Positions 1-10,748 of a DNA stretch of 50,372 nt are shown piece by piece; the stretch's first letter is position 1; each line of letters starts with the position of its first letter. A model generated the notes under the pieces. It was given only the letters and a program-made list of their open reading frames with translations, was not told the DNA's origin and ran no database searches. The position numbers and the translations under genes are program-made. The DNA comes from Gammaproteobacteria bacterium (GTDB lineage: Bacteria; Pseudomonadota; Gammaproteobacteria; S012-40): assembly GCA_027021445.1 (NCBI GenBank), contig JALUUH010000048.1, forward strand, positions 1-50,372, given 5' to 3'.

Positions 1-129
1 CCGGGAGATAATATTAGTATAAAAGTAGAGCTTATCGCCCCGATTGCGATGGAAGAGGGTTTACGCTTTGCGATCCGCGAAGGTGGGCGTACAGTGGGAG
101 CCGGTGTTGTCGCTAAAATTATTGAGTAA
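1..129 (+). CDS. tuf: Elongation factor Tu, C-terminal end (partial)
   Basis: The window opens inside a gene whose last 42 codons match the C-terminal beta-barrel of EF-Tu, including the near-invariant stretch [20 protein letters not shown]-Tu delivers aminoacyl-tRNA to the ribosome as a GTP complex. It ends with TAA 18 bp before rpsJ, the usual str-to-S10 junction in gammaproteobacteria. The GTPase domain lies outside the window. Confidence 0.97.
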   Translation, partial: PGDNISIKVELIAPIAMEEGLRFAIREGGRTVGAGVVAKIIE

Positions 130-147
130 TAATAGAGTAAATATATA

Positions 148-459
148 ATGACTAACCAACGTATTCGTATTCGCTTAAAGGGCTTCGATCATCGTTTGAT
201 TGATGTTTCAACGCGAGAAATTGTTGAGACGGCGAAAAGAACTGGCGCACATGTTCGTGGGCCTATTCCGTTACCAACAAAAATAGAAAAATTCACCGTG
301 TTGACGTCTCCTCACGTGAATAAAGATGCACGTGATCAATATGAGATGAGAACGCATAAGCGTTTAATGGATATTGTAGACCCTACGGATAAGACGGTAG
401 ACGCTCTAATGAAATTAGATTTAGCCGCTGGCGTAGATGTTCAGATTAAACTGAATTAA
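148..459 (+). CDS. rpsJ: 30S ribosomal protein S10
   Basis: First gene of the S10 block; 103 residues, the same length as in E. coli. S10 sits in the 30S head and, in E. coli, also pairs with NusB/NusE in antitermination. The C-terminal half has the conserved stretch around [20 protein letters not shown]. The start follows tuf closely with only a weak Shine-Dalgarno sequence, so translation or transcription may carry over from tuf. An 82-bp gap separates it from rplC. Confidence 0.98.
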   Translation: MTNQRIRIRLKGFDHRLIDVSTREIVETAKRTGAHVRGPIPLPTKIEKFTVLTSPHVNKDARDQYEMRTHKRLMDIVDPTDKTVDALMKLDLAAGVDVQIKLN

Positions 460-541
460 TGTATTAATTGACCTGATGTATCGGGTTGTTAGTTAAAATA
501 CAACGCCAGTCAATCGGAATTGGTGTGAAGAGGACATAAAA

Positions 542-1186
542 ATGACTATTGGTGTCATCGGACGTAAGTGCGGTATGACGCGGATTTTCACCGAAGCGGG
601 TGAATCTGTGCCGGTAACCGTAATTGAAGTTCAACCTAACCGTATAACGCAAGTCAAAACTGTTGCAACGGATGGCTATGAAGCCATTCAGGTGACAACA
701 GGATCTCGTCGTGCTAGTCGTGTAACAAAGCAATTGGCTGGGCACTTCTCTAAGGCAAATACTGAAGCGGGTCGTGGTTTATGGGAGTTTCGTTTAGCAG
801 CTCCTGCGGGTGATGAGCATTCTATTGGACAGCAAATTAACGTTGATGTTTTTTCAGATGTGAAAAAGGTTGATGTTACCGGTACCAGTATTGGCAAAGG
901 TTTCGCAGGTACAGTTAAGCGCCATAATTTTGCTTGTCAAGATGCGACCCATGGTAATTCCATATCGCATCGTGTTCCGGGTTCTATTGGGCAAAACCAA
1001 ACGCCTGGTCGTGTATTCAAAGGCAAAAAAATGTCTGGTCAGATGGGTAATGTCCGCTGCACCGAGCAAAATCTCGAAGTTGTTCGCGTTGATATTGATA
1101 AAAACTTAATCTTAGTTAAGGGTGCGGTTCCCGGCGCTAAGGGCGGCGATGTGATTATTCGTCCAGCTGTTAAGACGCGAGCTTGA
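542..1186 (+). CDS. rplC: 50S ribosomal protein L3
   Basis: 214 residues against about 209 in E. coli. It starts [16 protein letters not shown], the usual L3 N-terminus, and carries the central loop that reaches the peptidyl-transferase centre, including [18 protein letters not shown]. An AGAGGA ribosome binding site lies just upstream. rplD follows after 10 bp. L3 is an early assembly protein of the 50S subunit. Confidence 0.98.
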   Translation: MTIGVIGRKCGMTRIFTEAGESVPVTVIEVQPNRITQVKTVATDGYEAIQVTTGSRRASRVTKQLAGHFSKANTEAGRGLWEFRLAAPAGDEHSIGQQINVDVFSDVKKVDVTGTSIGKGFAGTVKRHNFACQDATHGNSISHRVPGSIGQNQTPGRVFKGKKMSGQMGNVRCTEQNLEVVRVDIDKNLILVKGAVPGAKGGDVIIRPAVKTRA

Positions 1187-1196
1187 GGAGATTGTC

Positions 1197-1814
1197 ATGG
1201 AATTAAAAATTGCTGCACTAGATGGTGATTCGGGTTCGAGTGTTGAGGTATCCGAAGTTGTATTTCAAAAAGATTTTAACGAAGCATTGATACATCAGGT
1301 GGTTGTTGCTCATCTTGCTGGTGGAAGAAGAGGTACCCGTGCTCATAAAAGTCGTTCCGATGTGAGTGGTGGTGGAGCCAAGCCATGGAGACAGAAAGGA
1401 ACTGGCCGCGCACGAGCAGGTACTATTCGTAGTCCAATTTGGCGCGGAGGTGGTAAAACATTTGCTTCGTCCCCTGTTGATCATTCGCATAAAGTGAATA
1501 AAAAAATGCGGCGTACAGCGATGTGTTCCATCTTGTCTGAGCTGGTGCGACAAGATCGTTTGGTTCTTGTTGATAATTTACAGATGGAAACGCCGAAAAC
1601 TAAAGAATTGCTGACTAAGCTTAAAGATCTTGGCTTGGATAATACCTTAATTGTTTCCGCAGAATTTGATGAAAAACTTTATTTGTCTTCTCGAAATGTG
1701 CATAGAGTAGAAGCACGAGATGTCTCGAAAATTGATCCGGTTTCTCTGATTGCATATGAAAAAGTGTTAATGACTGTAGATGCAGTGAAAAAAATCGAGG
1801 AGTTGTTGGGATGA
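1197..1814 (+). CDS. rplD: 50S ribosomal protein L4
   Basis: 205 residues (E. coli 201). The extended loop that lines the polypeptide exit tunnel is clear in the [16 protein letters not shown] and [15 protein letters not shown] region, about residues 45-75. In E. coli L4 also autoregulates the S10 operon through its leader; I see no sequence here that shows this regulation. Its stop overlaps the rplW start by 4 bp (ATGA), so the two are probably translationally coupled. Confidence 0.98.
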   Translation: MELKIAALDGDSGSSVEVSEVVFQKDFNEALIHQVVVAHLAGGRRGTRAHKSRSDVSGGGAKPWRQKGTGRARAGTIRSPIWRGGGKTFASSPVDHSHKVNKKMRRTAMCSILSELVRQDRLVLVDNLQMETPKTKELLTKLKDLGLDNTLIVSAEFDEKLYLSSRNVHRVEARDVSKIDPVSLIAYEKVLMTVDAVKKIEELLG

Positions 1815-2110
1815 AACGAGAGCGATTATTGAAAGTATTATTGGCGCCACATGTCTCTGAAAAAACGACTGTTCTTGGCGAAAGTGGCGCATTGGTTTCT
1901 TTTAAAGTGGTACGAGATGCAACAAAAGCGGAAATCAAGGCGGCGGTTGAGCTAATGTTCGAGGTCAAGGTGGATGATGTGCGTGTTCTCAATATGAAGG
2001 GCAAAACAAAGCGTAAGCAGCGTGGCCCCGCAGGCCGTCGGCCACATTGGAAAAAAGCATACGTTGCGTTGCAAGCGGGTTCTGAAATCGATTTTGCGAG
2101 TACCGATTAA
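1811..2110 (+). CDS. rplW: 50S ribosomal protein L23
   Basis: 99 residues (E. coli 100). It begins [20 protein letters not shown], typical of L23, and contains the [15 protein letters not shown] loop. L23 lies at the tunnel exit and docks trigger factor and SRP. The start overlaps the rplD stop by 4 bp; rplB follows after 28 bp. Confidence 0.98.
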   Translation: MKRERLLKVLLAPHVSEKTTVLGESGALVSFKVVRDATKAEIKAAVELMFEVKVDDVRVLNMKGKTKRKQRGPAGRRPHWKKAYVALQAGSEIDFASTD

Positions 2111-2138
2111 GGTAGCTTGCCAGGAAAGGTAAACAGTA

Positions 2139-2963
2139 ATGGCAGTAATTAAAACAAAACCAACCTCGGCAGGACGACGCTTTGTCGTTAAGGTTGTCAA
2201 TAATGATTTACATAAAGGTAAACCGCATGCGAGCTTGTTAGAAAAGCAAAAGCAAAATGCGGGTCGTAATAACGCGGGTCGCATTACCGTTCGACATCGT
2301 GGTGGTGGGCATAAACAGCATTATCGTATCATTGATTGGAAACGTACCAAAGACGGCGTGCCTGCGACCGTAGAAACCATCGAATATGACCCAAATCGCA
2401 CAGCAAACATTGCATTGCTTTGTTATGCAGACGGTGAACGACGTTATATTATCGCACCCAAGGGTGTGAGTGCTGGGGATACTTTGGTATCTGGAAGTGA
2501 TGTGCCAATAAAGGTGGGTAATTGTTTGCCATTGCGTAATGTCCCAGTGGGTAGCACGGTACACTGTGTTGAATTGAAGCCGGGTAAAGGAGCGCAACTC
2601 GCACGCAGTGCTGGAACCTCCGCACAATTGGTTGCAAAAGAAGGTCAGCATGCCATGTTAAGACTGCGCTCCGGTGAGCTTAGAAAAGTACTTGCTGGCG
2701 GACGCGCAACCTTGGGTGAAGTTAGTAATTCTGAGCACAACTTGCGATCTGTTGGTAAGGCAGGGGCAAAACGTTGGTTGGGTATTCGCCCCACTGTTCG
2801 TGGTGTGGCGATGAACCCGGTAGATCATCCGCATGGTGGTGGTGAAGGGCGTACATCTGGTGGTAGGCATCCTGTGTCACCTTGGGGGGTGCCGACTAAG
2901 GGTTACAAAACGCGTAAAAATAAGCGCACAGACAAGCTCATCGTTCGTCGTCGCAGTAAATAA
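2139..2963 (+). CDS. rplB: 50S ribosomal protein L2
   Basis: 274 residues (E. coli 273). The C-terminal [20 protein letters not shown] motif contains the conserved histidine linked to peptidyl-transferase activity. L2 helps join the subunits and is essential for the catalytic centre. An AGGAAAGG-like ribosome binding site lies upstream. It is followed 28 bp later by rpsS. Confidence 0.98.
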   Translation: MAVIKTKPTSAGRRFVVKVVNNDLHKGKPHASLLEKQKQNAGRNNAGRITVRHRGGGHKQHYRIIDWKRTKDGVPATVETIEYDPNRTANIALLCYADGERRYIIAPKGVSAGDTLVSGSDVPIKVGNCLPLRNVPVGSTVHCVELKPGKGAQLARSAGTSAQLVAKEGQHAMLRLRSGELRKVLAGGRATLGEVSNSEHNLRSVGKAGAKRWLGIRPTVRGVAMNPVDHPHGGGEGRTSGGRHPVSPWGVPTKGYKTRKNKRTDKLIVRRRSK

Positions 2964-2991
2964 TAAAAGTCATTGGCTAAGAGGAACAAGC

Positions 2992-3264
2992 ATGCCACGT
3001 TCAATTAAAAAAGGTCCATTTATCGATGCGCACTTACTCAAAAAAGTAAGCAAGGCGGTCGCGGAGAATAGTCGACGTCCCATTAAAACGTGGTCGCGAC
3101 GCTCAATGATTATTCCAGATATGGTAGGTTTAACGCTAGCTGTGCATAACGGTCGACAACATGTTCCCGTATTAATTAATGAAAACATGGTTGGTCATAA
3201 GCTTGGTGAATTTTCTATCACCCGAACCTATCGTGGCCACGTGGCAGATAGAAAATCTAGATAA
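2992..3264 (+). CDS. rpsS: 30S ribosomal protein S19
   Basis: 90 residues starting [15 protein letters not shown], the standard S19 N-terminus, preceded by GAGGAA. The frame stays open back to 2833 inside rplB, but that upstream part does not look like S19 and overlaps rplB, so the start at 2992 is chosen. S19 forms a complex with S13 in the 30S head next to the decoding-site tRNAs. Confidence 0.97.
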   Translation: MPRSIKKGPFIDAHLLKKVSKAVAENSRRPIKTWSRRSMIIPDMVGLTLAVHNGRQHVPVLINENMVGHKLGEFSITRTYRGHVADRKSR

Positions 3265-3274
3265 GGGCAAGGCA

Positions 3275-3607
3275 ATGCAGGTATACGCAAAACTACGTTA
3301 TTCACGAATTTCACCGCAAAAGGCACGACTGGTAGCGGATGTGATTCGGGGTCAAGAAGTCGAAAAAGCACTGACTTTTCTTAGTTTCAGTCAAAAGAAG
3401 GCATCGGGTATTATTAAAAAGGTATTGGAGTCTGCGATTGCAAATGCTGAGCATAACGAAGGGGCTGATATTGACGAACTCCGTGTGAGCGCCGTCACGA
3501 TTGACGAAGGTCCCATCCAAAAGAGAATTCAGCCGCGAGCAAAAGGTCGCGCTGATCGAATTTTGAAACGCAGTAGTCACATTTGTGTGACTGTTTCGGA
3601 TCAGTAG
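3275..3607 (+). CDS. rplV: 50S ribosomal protein L22
   Basis: 110 residues, the E. coli length. The chosen start gives [20 protein letters not shown], the L22 N-terminus; the longer open frame from 3179 is in rpsS and is rejected. The C-terminal hairpin that lines the exit tunnel is visible at [20 protein letters not shown]. This hairpin is where macrolide-resistance changes occur in other bacteria. Confidence 0.97.
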   Translation: MQVYAKLRYSRISPQKARLVADVIRGQEVEKALTFLSFSQKKASGIIKKVLESAIANAEHNEGADIDELRVSAVTIDEGPIQKRIQPRAKGRADRILKRSSHICVTVSDQ

Positions 3608-3619
3608 AGGGAGCCGATA

Positions 3620-4309
3620 ATGGGTCAAAAAGTACATCCAACAGGTTTTCGCTTAGGAATAGTCACCGACTGGAATTCTAAGTGGTATGCGGAAACTAAA
3701 GATTATGCCAATTACTTAAATAACGATATCCAAGTACGCGATTATCTTAAACGCAAGTTAAAGCATGCCTCAGTTAGTCGAATTCAGATTCAGCGTCCTG
3801 CGAAAAATGCGCGAATTACTATTTATACCGCAAGACCCGGTATTGTAATTGGCAAAAAGGGCGAGGATATCGAAAAGCTGCGCAAAGAAGTCGCCAAAAT
3901 GATGGGGATTCCCGTTCACATTAACATAGAAGAAATTCGTAAGCCCGAATTAGATGCTCAGCTAGTTGCAGAGAGCGTTGCTCAGCAACTAGAAAAACGA
4001 ATCATGTTTCGACGTGCAATGAAGCGAGCGGTTACCAATGCAATGCGTATTGGTGCTAAGGGAATTCGAATTAATGTTGCTGGTCGGCTAAATGGTGCAG
4101 AGATCGCACGTGGTGAGTGGTACCGAGAAGGAAGGGTTCCGCTACACACTCTACGGGCTGATATTGATTATGGTTTTGCAGAAGCGGCGACTACATACGG
4201 TATTATCGGTGTCAAGGTCTGGATTTTTAAAGGCGAGGTCTTTGAAAAACCTGCAGAGATTGAAGAAGACGACAGCGCTAAGAAAGCAACGCCGGCCGTG
4301 AAAGGATAG
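3620..4309 (+). CDS. rpsC: 30S ribosomal protein S3
   Basis: 229 residues (E. coli 233), starting [14 protein letters not shown]. The KH domain shows the [15 protein letters not shown] loop around residue 75. S3 lines the mRNA entry tunnel and contributes to ribosomal helicase activity. The C-terminal tail is short and charged ([15 protein letters not shown]). rplP follows after 4 bp. Confidence 0.98.
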   Translation: MGQKVHPTGFRLGIVTDWNSKWYAETKDYANYLNNDIQVRDYLKRKLKHASVSRIQIQRPAKNARITIYTARPGIVIGKKGEDIEKLRKEVAKMMGIPVHINIEEIRKPELDAQLVAESVAQQLEKRIMFRRAMKRAVTNAMRIGAKGIRINVAGRLNGAEIARGEWYREGRVPLHTLRADIDYGFAEAATTYGIIGVKVWIFKGEVFEKPAEIEEDDSAKKATPAVKG

Positions 4310-4313
4310 TAAT

Positions 4314-4727
4314 ATGTTACAGCCTAAACGTACAAAATTTAGAAAACAATTTAAGGGCAGGAACCGCGGTTGGGCGGCTACTGGTAATAAAGTAAGCTTT
4401 GGAGAGTTTGGTTTGAAAGCCACAGCCCGTGGGCGAATAACGGCTAGGCAAATAGAGGCTGCTCGACGGGCTATGACTCGACATATCAAACGAGGAGGCA
4501 AGATCTGGATTCGAATATTTCCAGATAAGCCAATTACCGAAAAGCCGCTCGAAGTTAGAATGGGTAAAGGTAAAGGTAATGTTGAATATTGGGTTGCGCA
4601 AATTCAGCCTGGTCGAATGTTGTATGAAATGGAAGGTGTATCCGAGGAAGTGGCAAGAGAAGCATTCAAGCTAGCTGCTGCTAAGTTACCTGTTGGAACA
4701 ACCTTTGTGACACGAACGGTGATATAG
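4314..4727 (+). CDS. rplP: 50S ribosomal protein L16
   Basis: 137 residues (E. coli 136). It begins [19 protein letters not shown] and contains [20 protein letters not shown], which are hallmark L16 segments near the A-site tRNA. The stop codon is directly adjacent to the rpmC start (TAG then ATG), implying coupled translation. Confidence 0.98.
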   Translation: MLQPKRTKFRKQFKGRNRGWAATGNKVSFGEFGLKATARGRITARQIEAARRAMTRHIKRGGKIWIRIFPDKPITEKPLEVRMGKGKGNVEYWVAQIQPGRMLYEMEGVSEEVAREAFKLAAAKLPVGTTFVTRTVI

Positions 4728-4925
4728 ATGAAAGCCAGTGAGTTAAGAGAAAAAGACCTTGATGCGCTAGGGAAAGAAATGGAAGCCTTGTTGCGAGATC
4801 AGTTCAATTTTCGCATGCAGCATGCTACAGGTCAATTAGGGCAAAACAGTGAGCTGAGACGTGTTCGCAGAAACATAGCCCGAGTGAAAACTGTCATGAA
4901 TGAGAAACAAAAGAGTGCTAAATAA
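4728..4925 (+). CDS. rpmC: 50S ribosomal protein L29
   Basis: 65 residues (E. coli 63). A small helical protein with the signature [12 protein letters not shown] near the N-terminus and [11 protein letters not shown] near the end. It sits by L23 at the tunnel exit. It begins directly after rplP, and its final A is shared with the rpsQ start codon (TAATG). Confidence 0.97.
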   Translation: MKASELREKDLDALGKEMEALLRDQFNFRMQHATGQLGQNSELRRVRRNIARVKTVMNEKQKSAK

Positions 4926-5185
4926 TGACTGAAGAAGTAAATGCTGTTCGTACCGTACAAGGCAAAGTTATCAGCGATAAAATGGAAAAAACCATTACTG
5001 TGTTGATCGAGCGCAAAGAGCCGCATCCGATCTACGGTAAGTATGTAAAGCGTTCTACCAAACTCAAAGCGCATGATGAAAAAAACCAAGCCAGCGAAGG
5101 CGATACGGTGACAATTACGCAAAGTCGACCTCTTTCCAAGACCAAGTCTTGGAGTCTTGTCGAAGTTCTAGAGCGTGCCAATTAA
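4925..5185 (+). CDS. rpsQ: 30S ribosomal protein S17
   Basis: 86 residues (E. coli 84). The OB-fold shows [20 protein letters not shown] and [15 protein letters not shown]17 is a primary 16S rRNA binding protein. It overlaps the rpmC stop by one base. It is the last gene before a 124-bp gap at the place where the E. coli S10 operon ends and spc begins. Confidence 0.97.
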   Translation: MTEEVNAVRTVQGKVISDKMEKTITVLIERKEPHPIYGKYVKRSTKLKAHDEKNQASEGDTVTITQSRPLSKTKSWSLVEVLERAN

Positions 5186-5206
5186 TTAAAATATAAGTAA
5201 TGAGTT

Positions 5207-5236
5207 CGGTTTTTTTGAGTTAAAACCGTGCTTTTT
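5207..5236 (+). terminator. Possible S10/spc terminator
   Basis: CGGTTTT at 5207-5213 pairs with AAAACCG at 5222-5228, with an 8-base loop, and is followed by GC and TTTTT. The stem is only 7 bp, so termination may be partial. It sits in the 124-bp gap between rpsQ and rplN. Confidence 0.4.
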
Positions 5237-5260
5237 GTTTGTAAGGTATTGTGTTAGACT
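5232..5260 (+). promoter_or_regulatory. Candidate spc promoter
   Basis: A TAGACT -10-like hexamer at 5255-5260 lies 17 bp after a poor -35 (TTTTTG, 5232-5237). The position just after a hairpin and 50 bp before rplN fits an internal promoter for the spc genes. The match to consensus is weak, so this rests mainly on position. Confidence 0.3.
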
Positions 5261-5309
5261 ACGCCACCTTTTTGCAGGGGTGTTTGCCTAATACACGGAG
5301 AAGAATTCC

Positions 5310-5678
5310 ATGATTCAGATGCAGTCAACGCTCGATATCGCGGACAATAGCGGTGCACGTAGAGTGCAATGTATTAAAGTTCTCGGCGGTTCAAAAAGAC
5401 GCTATGCAGAAATCGGCGATATTATTAAGGTTAGTATCAAAGAAGCTATTCCACGAGGAAAGGTAAAAAAAGGTGATGTATATAATGCCGTTGTCGTGAG
5501 AACGCGAAAAGGCGTTCGGCGTTCCGATGGATCGTTAATCCGCTTTGATGGTAATGCAGCGGTTTTGTTAAATACCCAATTGCAGCCTATAGGTACCCGG
5601 ATTTTTGGGCCGGTAACTCGAGAATTGCGAACTGAGAAATTCATGAAGATTATTTCGCTTGCACCTGAAGTGCTGTAA
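5310..5678 (+). CDS. rplN: 50S ribosomal protein L14
   Basis: 122 residues (E. coli 123). [20 protein letters not shown] is the characteristic L14 N-terminus. L14 lies at the subunit interface, forming bridges to 16S rRNA, and is the docking site of the silencing factor RsfS. First gene of the spc block here, with an ACGGAGAAG ribosome binding site. Confidence 0.98.
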   Translation: MIQMQSTLDIADNSGARRVQCIKVLGGSKRRYAEIGDIIKVSIKEAIPRGKVKKGDVYNAVVVRTRKGVRRSDGSLIRFDGNAAVLLNTQLQPIGTRIFGPVTRELRTEKFMKIISLAPEVL

Positions 5679-5697
5679 TAGATAGAGAGATAAACAA

Positions 5698-6015
5698 ATG
5701 CGAAAAATTAGGACAGGTGATGATGTTATCGTTGTTACTGGTAGAGATAAAGGTAAGCGCGGAAGCGTGACGAAAGTTGCGAGTGATGGGCGAGTTTTTG
5801 TCGAAGGCATTAATATGGTAAAGCGTCACACTAAGCCAAACCCTAATGCTGGAGTTTCTGGTGGCATAATAGAAAAAGAGGCGTCTATGCATGTTTCTAA
5901 TCTCATGATTTTTAATCCTAAAGTGAATAAAGGCGACCGCGTCGGCTTTAAGATTTTAGAAGACGGACGTAAGGTTCGTTACTTCAAGTCTGATGATGAA
6001 TTAGTAGATATATAG
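5698..6015 (+). CDS. rplX: 50S ribosomal protein L24
   Basis: 105 residues (E. coli 104). An N-terminal KOW-type motif ([18 protein letters not shown]) and the [15 protein letters not shown] segment identify it. L24 is an early 50S assembly initiator near the tunnel exit. rplE follows after 14 bp. Confidence 0.97.
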   Translation: MRKIRTGDDVIVVTGRDKGKRGSVTKVASDGRVFVEGINMVKRHTKPNPNAGVSGGIIEKEASMHVSNLMIFNPKVNKGDRVGFKILEDGRKVRYFKSDDELVDI

Positions 6016-6029
6016 TTGGGTTTCTAAAG

Positions 6030-6569
6030 ATGGCTAGATTACAAGAAAAGTACAAAAACGAGATAGTTAAGCAGTTAATGGCCGACTTTCCGTTTGATAA
6101 TATTATGGCAGTACCTCGGGTTGAAAAGATAACGCTAAATATGGGTGTTGGAGAGGCTGTGTCTGATAAAAAGGTCATGGATCATGCGGTTAGAGATTTA
6201 ACCAGTATCTCTGGTCAAAAACCCATTGTTACCATGGCAAGAAAATCAATTGCAGGGTTTAAAATTCGTGACGGTTGGCCAATTGGCTGCAAGGTTACAT
6301 TGCGTCGTGAAAGGATGTATGAGTTTCTCGATAGACTCATTACCGTCGCTATTCCTCGGGTTCGAGATTTTCGTGGTTTAAGCCCGAAATCGTTTGATGG
6401 AAGAGGAAATTACAGTATGGGTGTTCAGGAGCAGATTATGTTTCCGGAGATTGACTTTGATAAGATTGATAAGTTACGTGGTCTCGATATCACCATAACC
6501 ACGAGTGCCAGAACGGACGACGAAGGTCGTGCGTTATTAAAAGCATTCAAATTTCCGTTTAAAAACTAA
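6030..6569 (+). CDS. rplE: 50S ribosomal protein L5
   Basis: 179 residues, identical in length to E. coli L5. [18 protein letters not shown] and the [19 protein letters not shown] segment are diagnostic. L5 binds 5S rRNA and contacts the P-site tRNA. It lies between rplX and rpsN in the usual spc order. Confidence 0.98.
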   Translation: MARLQEKYKNEIVKQLMADFPFDNIMAVPRVEKITLNMGVGEAVSDKKVMDHAVRDLTSISGQKPIVTMARKSIAGFKIRDGWPIGCKVTLRRERMYEFLDRLITVAIPRVRDFRGLSPKSFDGRGNYSMGVQEQIMFPEIDFDKIDKLRGLDITITTSARTDDEGRALLKAFKFPFKN

Positions 6570-6582
6570 GGCATAAATAAGC

Positions 6583-6888
6583 ATGGCCAAAAAATCGATG
6601 ATAAATCGCGAGCTCAAACGCACAAAAATGGTGGCAAAATATAGCCAAAAGCGAACTGAGCTCAAAAAAATAATGAACGATTTGAACGCAGATGAAGAGG
6701 TGAGAGCTGAAGCGCGGGCAAAGTTTAACGCTTTACCAAGAGATTCAAGTCCTGTAAGACAGCGTAATAGATGTCGTATGACCGGACGACCTCATGGTTT
6801 TTATCGCAAATTTGGTCTTGGTCGCAATAAATTACGCGAACTTTGTATGCGCGGAGATATCCCTGGCTTAGTCAAGTCCAGTTGGTAA
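6583..6888 (+). CDS. rpsN: 30S ribosomal protein S14 (zinc-free type)
   Basis: 101 residues, the long form. The C-terminal signature [19 protein letters not shown] is present. The paired zinc-ribbon cysteines of the short S14 type are absent, so this is the zinc-independent form. That contrasts with S4 and L36 in the same cluster, which keep zinc ligands. Confidence 0.97.
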   Translation: MAKKSMINRELKRTKMVAKYSQKRTELKKIMNDLNADEEVRAEARAKFNALPRDSSPVRQRNRCRMTGRPHGFYRKFGLGRNKLRELCMRGDIPGLVKSSW

Positions 6889-6912
6889 AAGTAAGGTTTA
6901 GGAGAATATAAC

Positions 6913-7311
6913 GTGTCTATGTCTGACCCGATCGCGGATATGTTTACCCGTGTTAGAAATGCCCAGGCTGCGCAGAAGGCGACAGTCGCAATGCCTTTGT
7001 CAACGACTAAAAAAGCGTTGGCTAAGCTATTAAAAGATGAAGGCTATATAAACGATTTCTCAACATCATCTAAAAATGATGGCAAGCCTCAGTTACTTAT
7101 CGAGTTGAAGTATTACGAAGGTAAACCGGTCATTCACTCACTTAAGAGAGTTAGTCGGCCAGGTCTGCGCGTTTATAAAGGCAAAGAAGAGTTGCCACAA
7201 GTTCAAGCAGGACTTGGGGTAGCCATTGTTTCCACGTCAAAAGGTATTATGACTGATCGTGCAGCAAGAAAGGCAGGCATCGGTGGTGAGATCTTTGGAT
7301 ACATAGCCTAA
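6913..7311 (+). CDS. rpsH: 30S ribosomal protein S8
   Basis: 132 residues with a GTG start. The GTG gives [16 protein letters not shown], matching the E. coli MSMQDPIADM start, and an AGGAG at 6900-6904 is well spaced for it; the ATG at 6919 would be too far from this site. [20 protein letters not shown] near the end is the S8 signature. In E. coli S8 also represses the spc operon at rplE. Confidence 0.97.
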   Translation: MSMSDPIADMFTRVRNAQAAQKATVAMPLSTTKKALAKLLKDEGYINDFSTSSKNDGKPQLLIELKYYEGKPVIHSLKRVSRPGLRVYKGKEELPQVQAGLGVAIVSTSKGIMTDRAARKAGIGGEIFGYIA

Positions 7312-7326
7312 TTTTCGGAGACAAAT

Positions 7327-7854
7327 ATGTCACGCATAGCTAATAACCCCATCGATATTCCAAGTGAAGCGAATGTCTCAATATCTAAAGTTCAAGTAGG
7401 TGTCAAAGGCCCAATGGGGCAGCTTTCTTTTGACCTTGTGAGTGGTGTTGAGGTTGTTCAGGAAGATAATAGGCTGTCTATCAAGGCGGTAAAAAAAGAC
7501 ACACTTGCAATGGCGGGCACGGTTCGTTCATTGATAAACAATATGATTTTGGGCGTTACCAAGGGTTTTGCAAAGGATCTTAAGCTGGTAGGTGTTGGTT
7601 ATCGCGCCCAGGCACAGGGTAAAGTACTCAATCTAAGCCTAGGGTTTTCACACCCTGTTGCGTTTCAAATACCCGAAGGAATTACCATAGAAACCTCTAG
7701 TCCTACTGATATTCGAATTAAAGGTGTTGATAAGCAACAAGTCGGTCAAGTGGCAGCTAATATCCGCTCTTATCGTCCGCCCGAGCCTTATAAAGGGAAA
7801 GGTGTTCGGTATGCAGATGAGCAGATTAAATTGAAAGAAGCCAAAAAGAAATAA
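7327..7854 (+). CDS. rplF: 50S ribosomal protein L6
   Basis: 175 residues (E. coli 177) with two homologous halves. VGVGYRAQAQGKVLNLSLGF and the terminal RPPEPYKGKGVRYADE segment are typical of L6. L6 lies near the factor-binding site and is needed for late 50S assembly. Confidence 0.98.
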   Translation: MSRIANNPIDIPSEANVSISKVQVGVKGPMGQLSFDLVSGVEVVQEDNRLSIKAVKKDTLAMAGTVRSLINNMILGVTKGFAKDLKLVGVGYRAQAQGKVLNLSLGFSHPVAFQIPEGITIETSSPTDIRIKGVDKQQVGQVAANIRSYRPPEPYKGKGVRYADEQIKLKEAKKK

Positions 7855-7866
7855 AGGCTAAATAAG

Positions 7867-8220
7867 ATGGATAAAAAGAAATCAAGAGTAAGACGTGCTA
7901 AGCGAACTAGAGCGCATATTAAACGACTCGGTGTTAATCGTTTATGTGTGTATAGGACACCTAGGCATATATATGCCCAAATCATTAGCGAAAGTGGTTC
8001 TGAAGTACTGTCGAGTGCATCAACACTTGAGAAGGCAATAAAGGGCGCGCTTAAAACAACCGGGAATATCGATGCGGCTAAAGCAGTTGGTAAGCTGATT
8101 GCGGCGCGAGCAAAAGAAAAAGGCATTAATCAAGTTGCATTCGATCGCTCTGGGTTTCGATATCATGGGCGCGTTCAAGCACTTGCCGATTCGGCTCGTG
8201 AAAATGGATTAGAGTTTTAG
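7867..8220 (+). CDS. rplR: 50S ribosomal protein L18
   Basis: 117 residues, as in E. coli. The basic N-terminus and [16 protein letters not shown] followed by [20 protein letters not shown] mark L18, which binds 5S rRNA together with L5. It is followed 12 bp later by rpsE. Confidence 0.97.
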   Translation: MDKKKSRVRRAKRTRAHIKRLGVNRLCVYRTPRHIYAQIISESGSEVLSSASTLEKAIKGALKTTGNIDAAKAVGKLIAARAKEKGINQVAFDRSGFRYHGRVQALADSARENGLEF

Positions 8221-8232
8221 AGAAGGTATAGT

Positions 8233-8739
8233 ATGGCTAATTACGAAGTCCCATCGGCGAGTGGTGATTTACAAGAAAAATTGGTGACGGTAAATCGAGT
8301 TGCTAAGGTTGTCAAAGGCGGACGGCAATTTGGATTTGCGGCCCTAACTGTGGTTGGAGACGGCAATGGTCGAGTCGGTTTTGGTACCGGAAAAGCGAGA
8401 GAAGTGCCGGCGGCTATTCAAAAAGCTTTGGAAAAGGCACGGCGTAATATGGTCGATGTCTCACTTGCTGGGCAAACGCTACAATATTCAATGATAGGTA
8501 GGCATGGAGCAGCAAAGGTTTTCATGAAGCCGGCTTCTGAAGGAACTGGCATAATTGCGGGCGGAGCGATGAGAGCAGTATGCGAGGTTGTGGGGATTCA
8601 CGATGTACTGGCAAAGTGCATAGGGACAAATAATCCGACTAACGTTGTTCGTGCTACAATAAACGCGCTTAGCGAAATGTCTTCACCTGAGGCCGTTGCA
8701 GCAAAACGTGGCAAGACGGTTAAAGAAATATTGGAATAG
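8233..8739 (+). CDS. rpsE: 30S ribosomal protein S5
   Basis: 168 residues (E. coli 167). The double-stranded RNA-binding domain has [19 protein letters not shown] and [19 protein letters not shown]. The C-terminal part carries [19 protein letters not shown]5 helps maintain decoding accuracy and mRNA unwinding. rpmD begins 3 bp after its stop. Confidence 0.98.
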   Translation: MANYEVPSASGDLQEKLVTVNRVAKVVKGGRQFGFAALTVVGDGNGRVGFGTGKAREVPAAIQKALEKARRNMVDVSLAGQTLQYSMIGRHGAAKVFMKPASEGTGIIAGGAMRAVCEVVGIHDVLAKCIGTNNPTNVVRATINALSEMSSPEAVAAKRGKTVKEILE

Positions 8740-8742
8740 GAA

Positions 8743-8931
8743 ATGGCTGCTAACAAAACACTTAAAGTGACATTGCTTCGGAGTACTATCGGGCGGTTAA
8801 AATCACATAAAGCCTGTGTACGTGGTCTCGGTTTACGAAGAATAAATCATACGTCTGAAATAGTTGATACACCTGAAAACCGCGGAATGATCAATAAGAT
8901 CTATTACATGGTTAAGGTAGAGGAAGCTTAA
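8743..8931 (+). CDS. rpmD: 50S ribosomal protein L30
   Basis: 62 residues (E. coli 59). [20 protein letters not shown] and [20 protein letters not shown] are the standard L30 segments. It lies in the fixed order rpsE-rpmD-rplO; rplO begins 1 bp after its stop. Confidence 0.96.
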   Translation: MAANKTLKVTLLRSTIGRLKSHKACVRGLGLRRINHTSEIVDTPENRGMINKIYYMVKVEEA

Positions 8932-8932
8932 A

Positions 8933-9367
8933 ATGCGTTTAAATAGTTTGTCGCCTGCTGAAGGCTCAAAAAAAGCAGCCAAACGTGTCGGTCGTGGTAT
9001 CGGTTCTGGCTATGGAAAAACGTGTGGACGTGGACACAAGGGCTTGAAGTCGCGTTCAGGTGGTAAGGTAAAAGCAGGATTTGAGGGGGGACAACAACCC
9101 CTGCAAAGACGCCTGCCAAAAGTGGGTTTTAGTTCCCGTAGTGCACGTCATAACTGCGAAATCAGGTTGCATGAGCTGGCCAAGGTTGCTGGTGAAGTGG
9201 CGAGCATTCAAAGTTTACGTGAAGCAGGTTTGATTAGCAGTATTATTAAAAAGGTTAAAGTTATTGCTTCAGGCGAAATTAACCGAGCCATTACGCTGCA
9301 AGGTATTGGTGTTACCCCAGGTGCCCGTTCTGCGATTGAGGCGGCTGGTGGAAAAGTAGAGGCTTAG
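8933..9367 (+). CDS. rplO: 50S ribosomal protein L15
   Basis: 144 residues, as in E. coli. The Gly/Arg-rich N-terminus ([18 protein letters not shown]) and [15 protein letters not shown] are hallmarks of L15. Its TAG stop at 9365-9367 directly abuts the GTG start of secY, implying translational coupling to the translocon gene. Confidence 0.98.
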   Translation: MRLNSLSPAEGSKKAAKRVGRGIGSGYGKTCGRGHKGLKSRSGGKVKAGFEGGQQPLQRRLPKVGFSSRSARHNCEIRLHELAKVAGEVASIQSLREAGLISSIIKKVKVIASGEINRAITLQGIGVTPGARSAIEAAGGKVEA

Positions 9368-10726
9368 GTGGCAAATAATAAAGCCGCAACGGCAGCCGCA
9401 ATGGGTGGGGGAAAGTACTCCGAATTAAAGCAACGCCTGTTCTTTGTTCTTGGCGCTATTATTGTTTTTAGAATTGGGGCACACATTCCAGTTCCTGGAA
9501 TAGACCCCGTTGCTCTGGCCGCATTATTTGAACAGCAGAAAGGTACCATTCTTGACATGTTCAACATGTTTTCCGGTGGTGCACTAGGGCGGCTATCGGT
9601 ATTTGCTCTAGGGGTTATGCCCTATATATCTGCTTCTATTATTATCCAACTATTGACCTCGGTTTGGCCTAAATTAGAGCAGTTAAAAAAAGAAGGCGAA
9701 GCGGGTCGAAGAAAGATAACACAATACACTCGCTATTTGACCTTAGTGCTTGCCACTTTCCAGTCAATTGGTGTAGCCGTAGCCTTGCAACAGCAACGTA
9801 TCGGAAATGTTTCGGTGGTTATAGATCCTGGACCAATTTTTATGATTACCGCTGTAATCACTCTGGTGACCGGCGTTATATTCTTGATGTGGCTAGGTGA
9901 GCAAGTAACCGAAAGAGGGATAGGGAACGGTATCTCGCTTATTATATTTGCAGGCATCGTCGCCGGATTACCATCGGCAGTTGGTGGCACGATGGAGTTG
10001 GGTAGAACTGGCGAATTAGGGTGGTTTACTATCATTCTTCTGTTTCTGGTTGCGGCGGCCGTAACGGCATTCGTGGTGTTTGTAGAAAGAGGCCAGCGCC
10101 GTATCACTGTTAATTATGCTAAACGACAGCAAGGCAATAAACTGTATTCAGGCGGGAGTAGTCACTTACCGCTTAAAGTGAATATGGCAGGCGTAATACC
10201 ACCGATATTTGCATCAAGTATTATATTATTTCCAGCCACCTTGGCAGGCTGGTTTGGCAGTAGCAGCGAAGGACTTGAGTGGCTAAAAGATCTTGGGACA
10301 ATGATGTCTCCCGGAGAGCCCCTGTATGTGATTTTTTACGCGATAGCGATTATATTTTTCTGTTTTTTCTATACAGCCTTAACATTTAACCCTAAAGATA
10401 CGGCTGATAATTTGAAGCGTTCCGGTGCATTCATACCCGGTATTAGACCTGGTGATCAAACAGCTAAGTACATTGATAATATTACATCTCGACTCACAAT
10501 GGCTGGAGCAATCTATATTACCTCAGTCTGTTTGTTGCCAGAGTTTTTGATTTTATATTGGAATGTACCCTTTTATTTTGGTGGAACATCATTATTGATT
10601 GTTGTAGTGGTTGTCATGGATTTTATGGCGCAAATACAATCTCACTTAATGTCGCATCAATATGACGGGTTAATGAAAAAATCTAATCTGAAAGGCCACG
10701 GTCGTGGTGGCGGATTAGTACGATAA
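9368..10726 (+). CDS. secY: Protein translocase subunit SecY
   Basis: 452 residues (E. coli 443), GTG start immediately after the rplO stop. SecY is the pore of the SecYEG inner-membrane translocon. The sequence shows about ten hydrophobic segments, the N-terminal [10 protein letters not shown] region, the cytosolic loop [20 protein letters not shown] and the [15 protein letters not shown] loop used by SecA and the ribosome. The C-terminus is basic ([16 protein letters not shown]). It lies between rplO and rpmJ as usual. Confidence 0.98.
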   Translation: MANNKAATAAAMGGGKYSELKQRLFFVLGAIIVFRIGAHIPVPGIDPVALAALFEQQKGTILDMFNMFSGGALGRLSVFALGVMPYISASIIIQLLTSVWPKLEQLKKEGEAGRRKITQYTRYLTLVLATFQSIGVAVALQQQRIGNVSVVIDPGPIFMITAVITLVTGVIFLMWLGEQVTERGIGNGISLIIFAGIVAGLPSAVGGTMELGRTGELGWFTIILLFLVAAAVTAFVVFVERGQRRITVNYAKRQQGNKLYSGGSSHLPLKVNMAGVIPPIFASSIILFPATLAGWFGSSSEGLEWLKDLGTMMSPGEPLYVIFYAIAIIFFCFFYTALTFNPKDTADNLKRSGAFIPGIRPGDQTAKYIDNITSRLTMAGAIYITSVCLLPEFLILYWNVPFYFGGTSLLIVVVVVMDFMAQIQSHLMSHQYDGLMKKSNLKGHGRGGGLVR

Positions 10727-10748
10727 AATAGATTTTTAGGAGTGAATC

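Noticed and set aside
460..541. Promoter in the rpsJ-rplC gap (TTGACC with TAAAAT)
   Set aside because: The spacing of about 20 bp is too long and no closer -10 match exists.
464..745. Minus-strand open frame of 93 codons over the rplC start
   Set aside because: It overlaps a certain ribosomal gene on the other strand, has no recognisable motif, and is a shadow frame.
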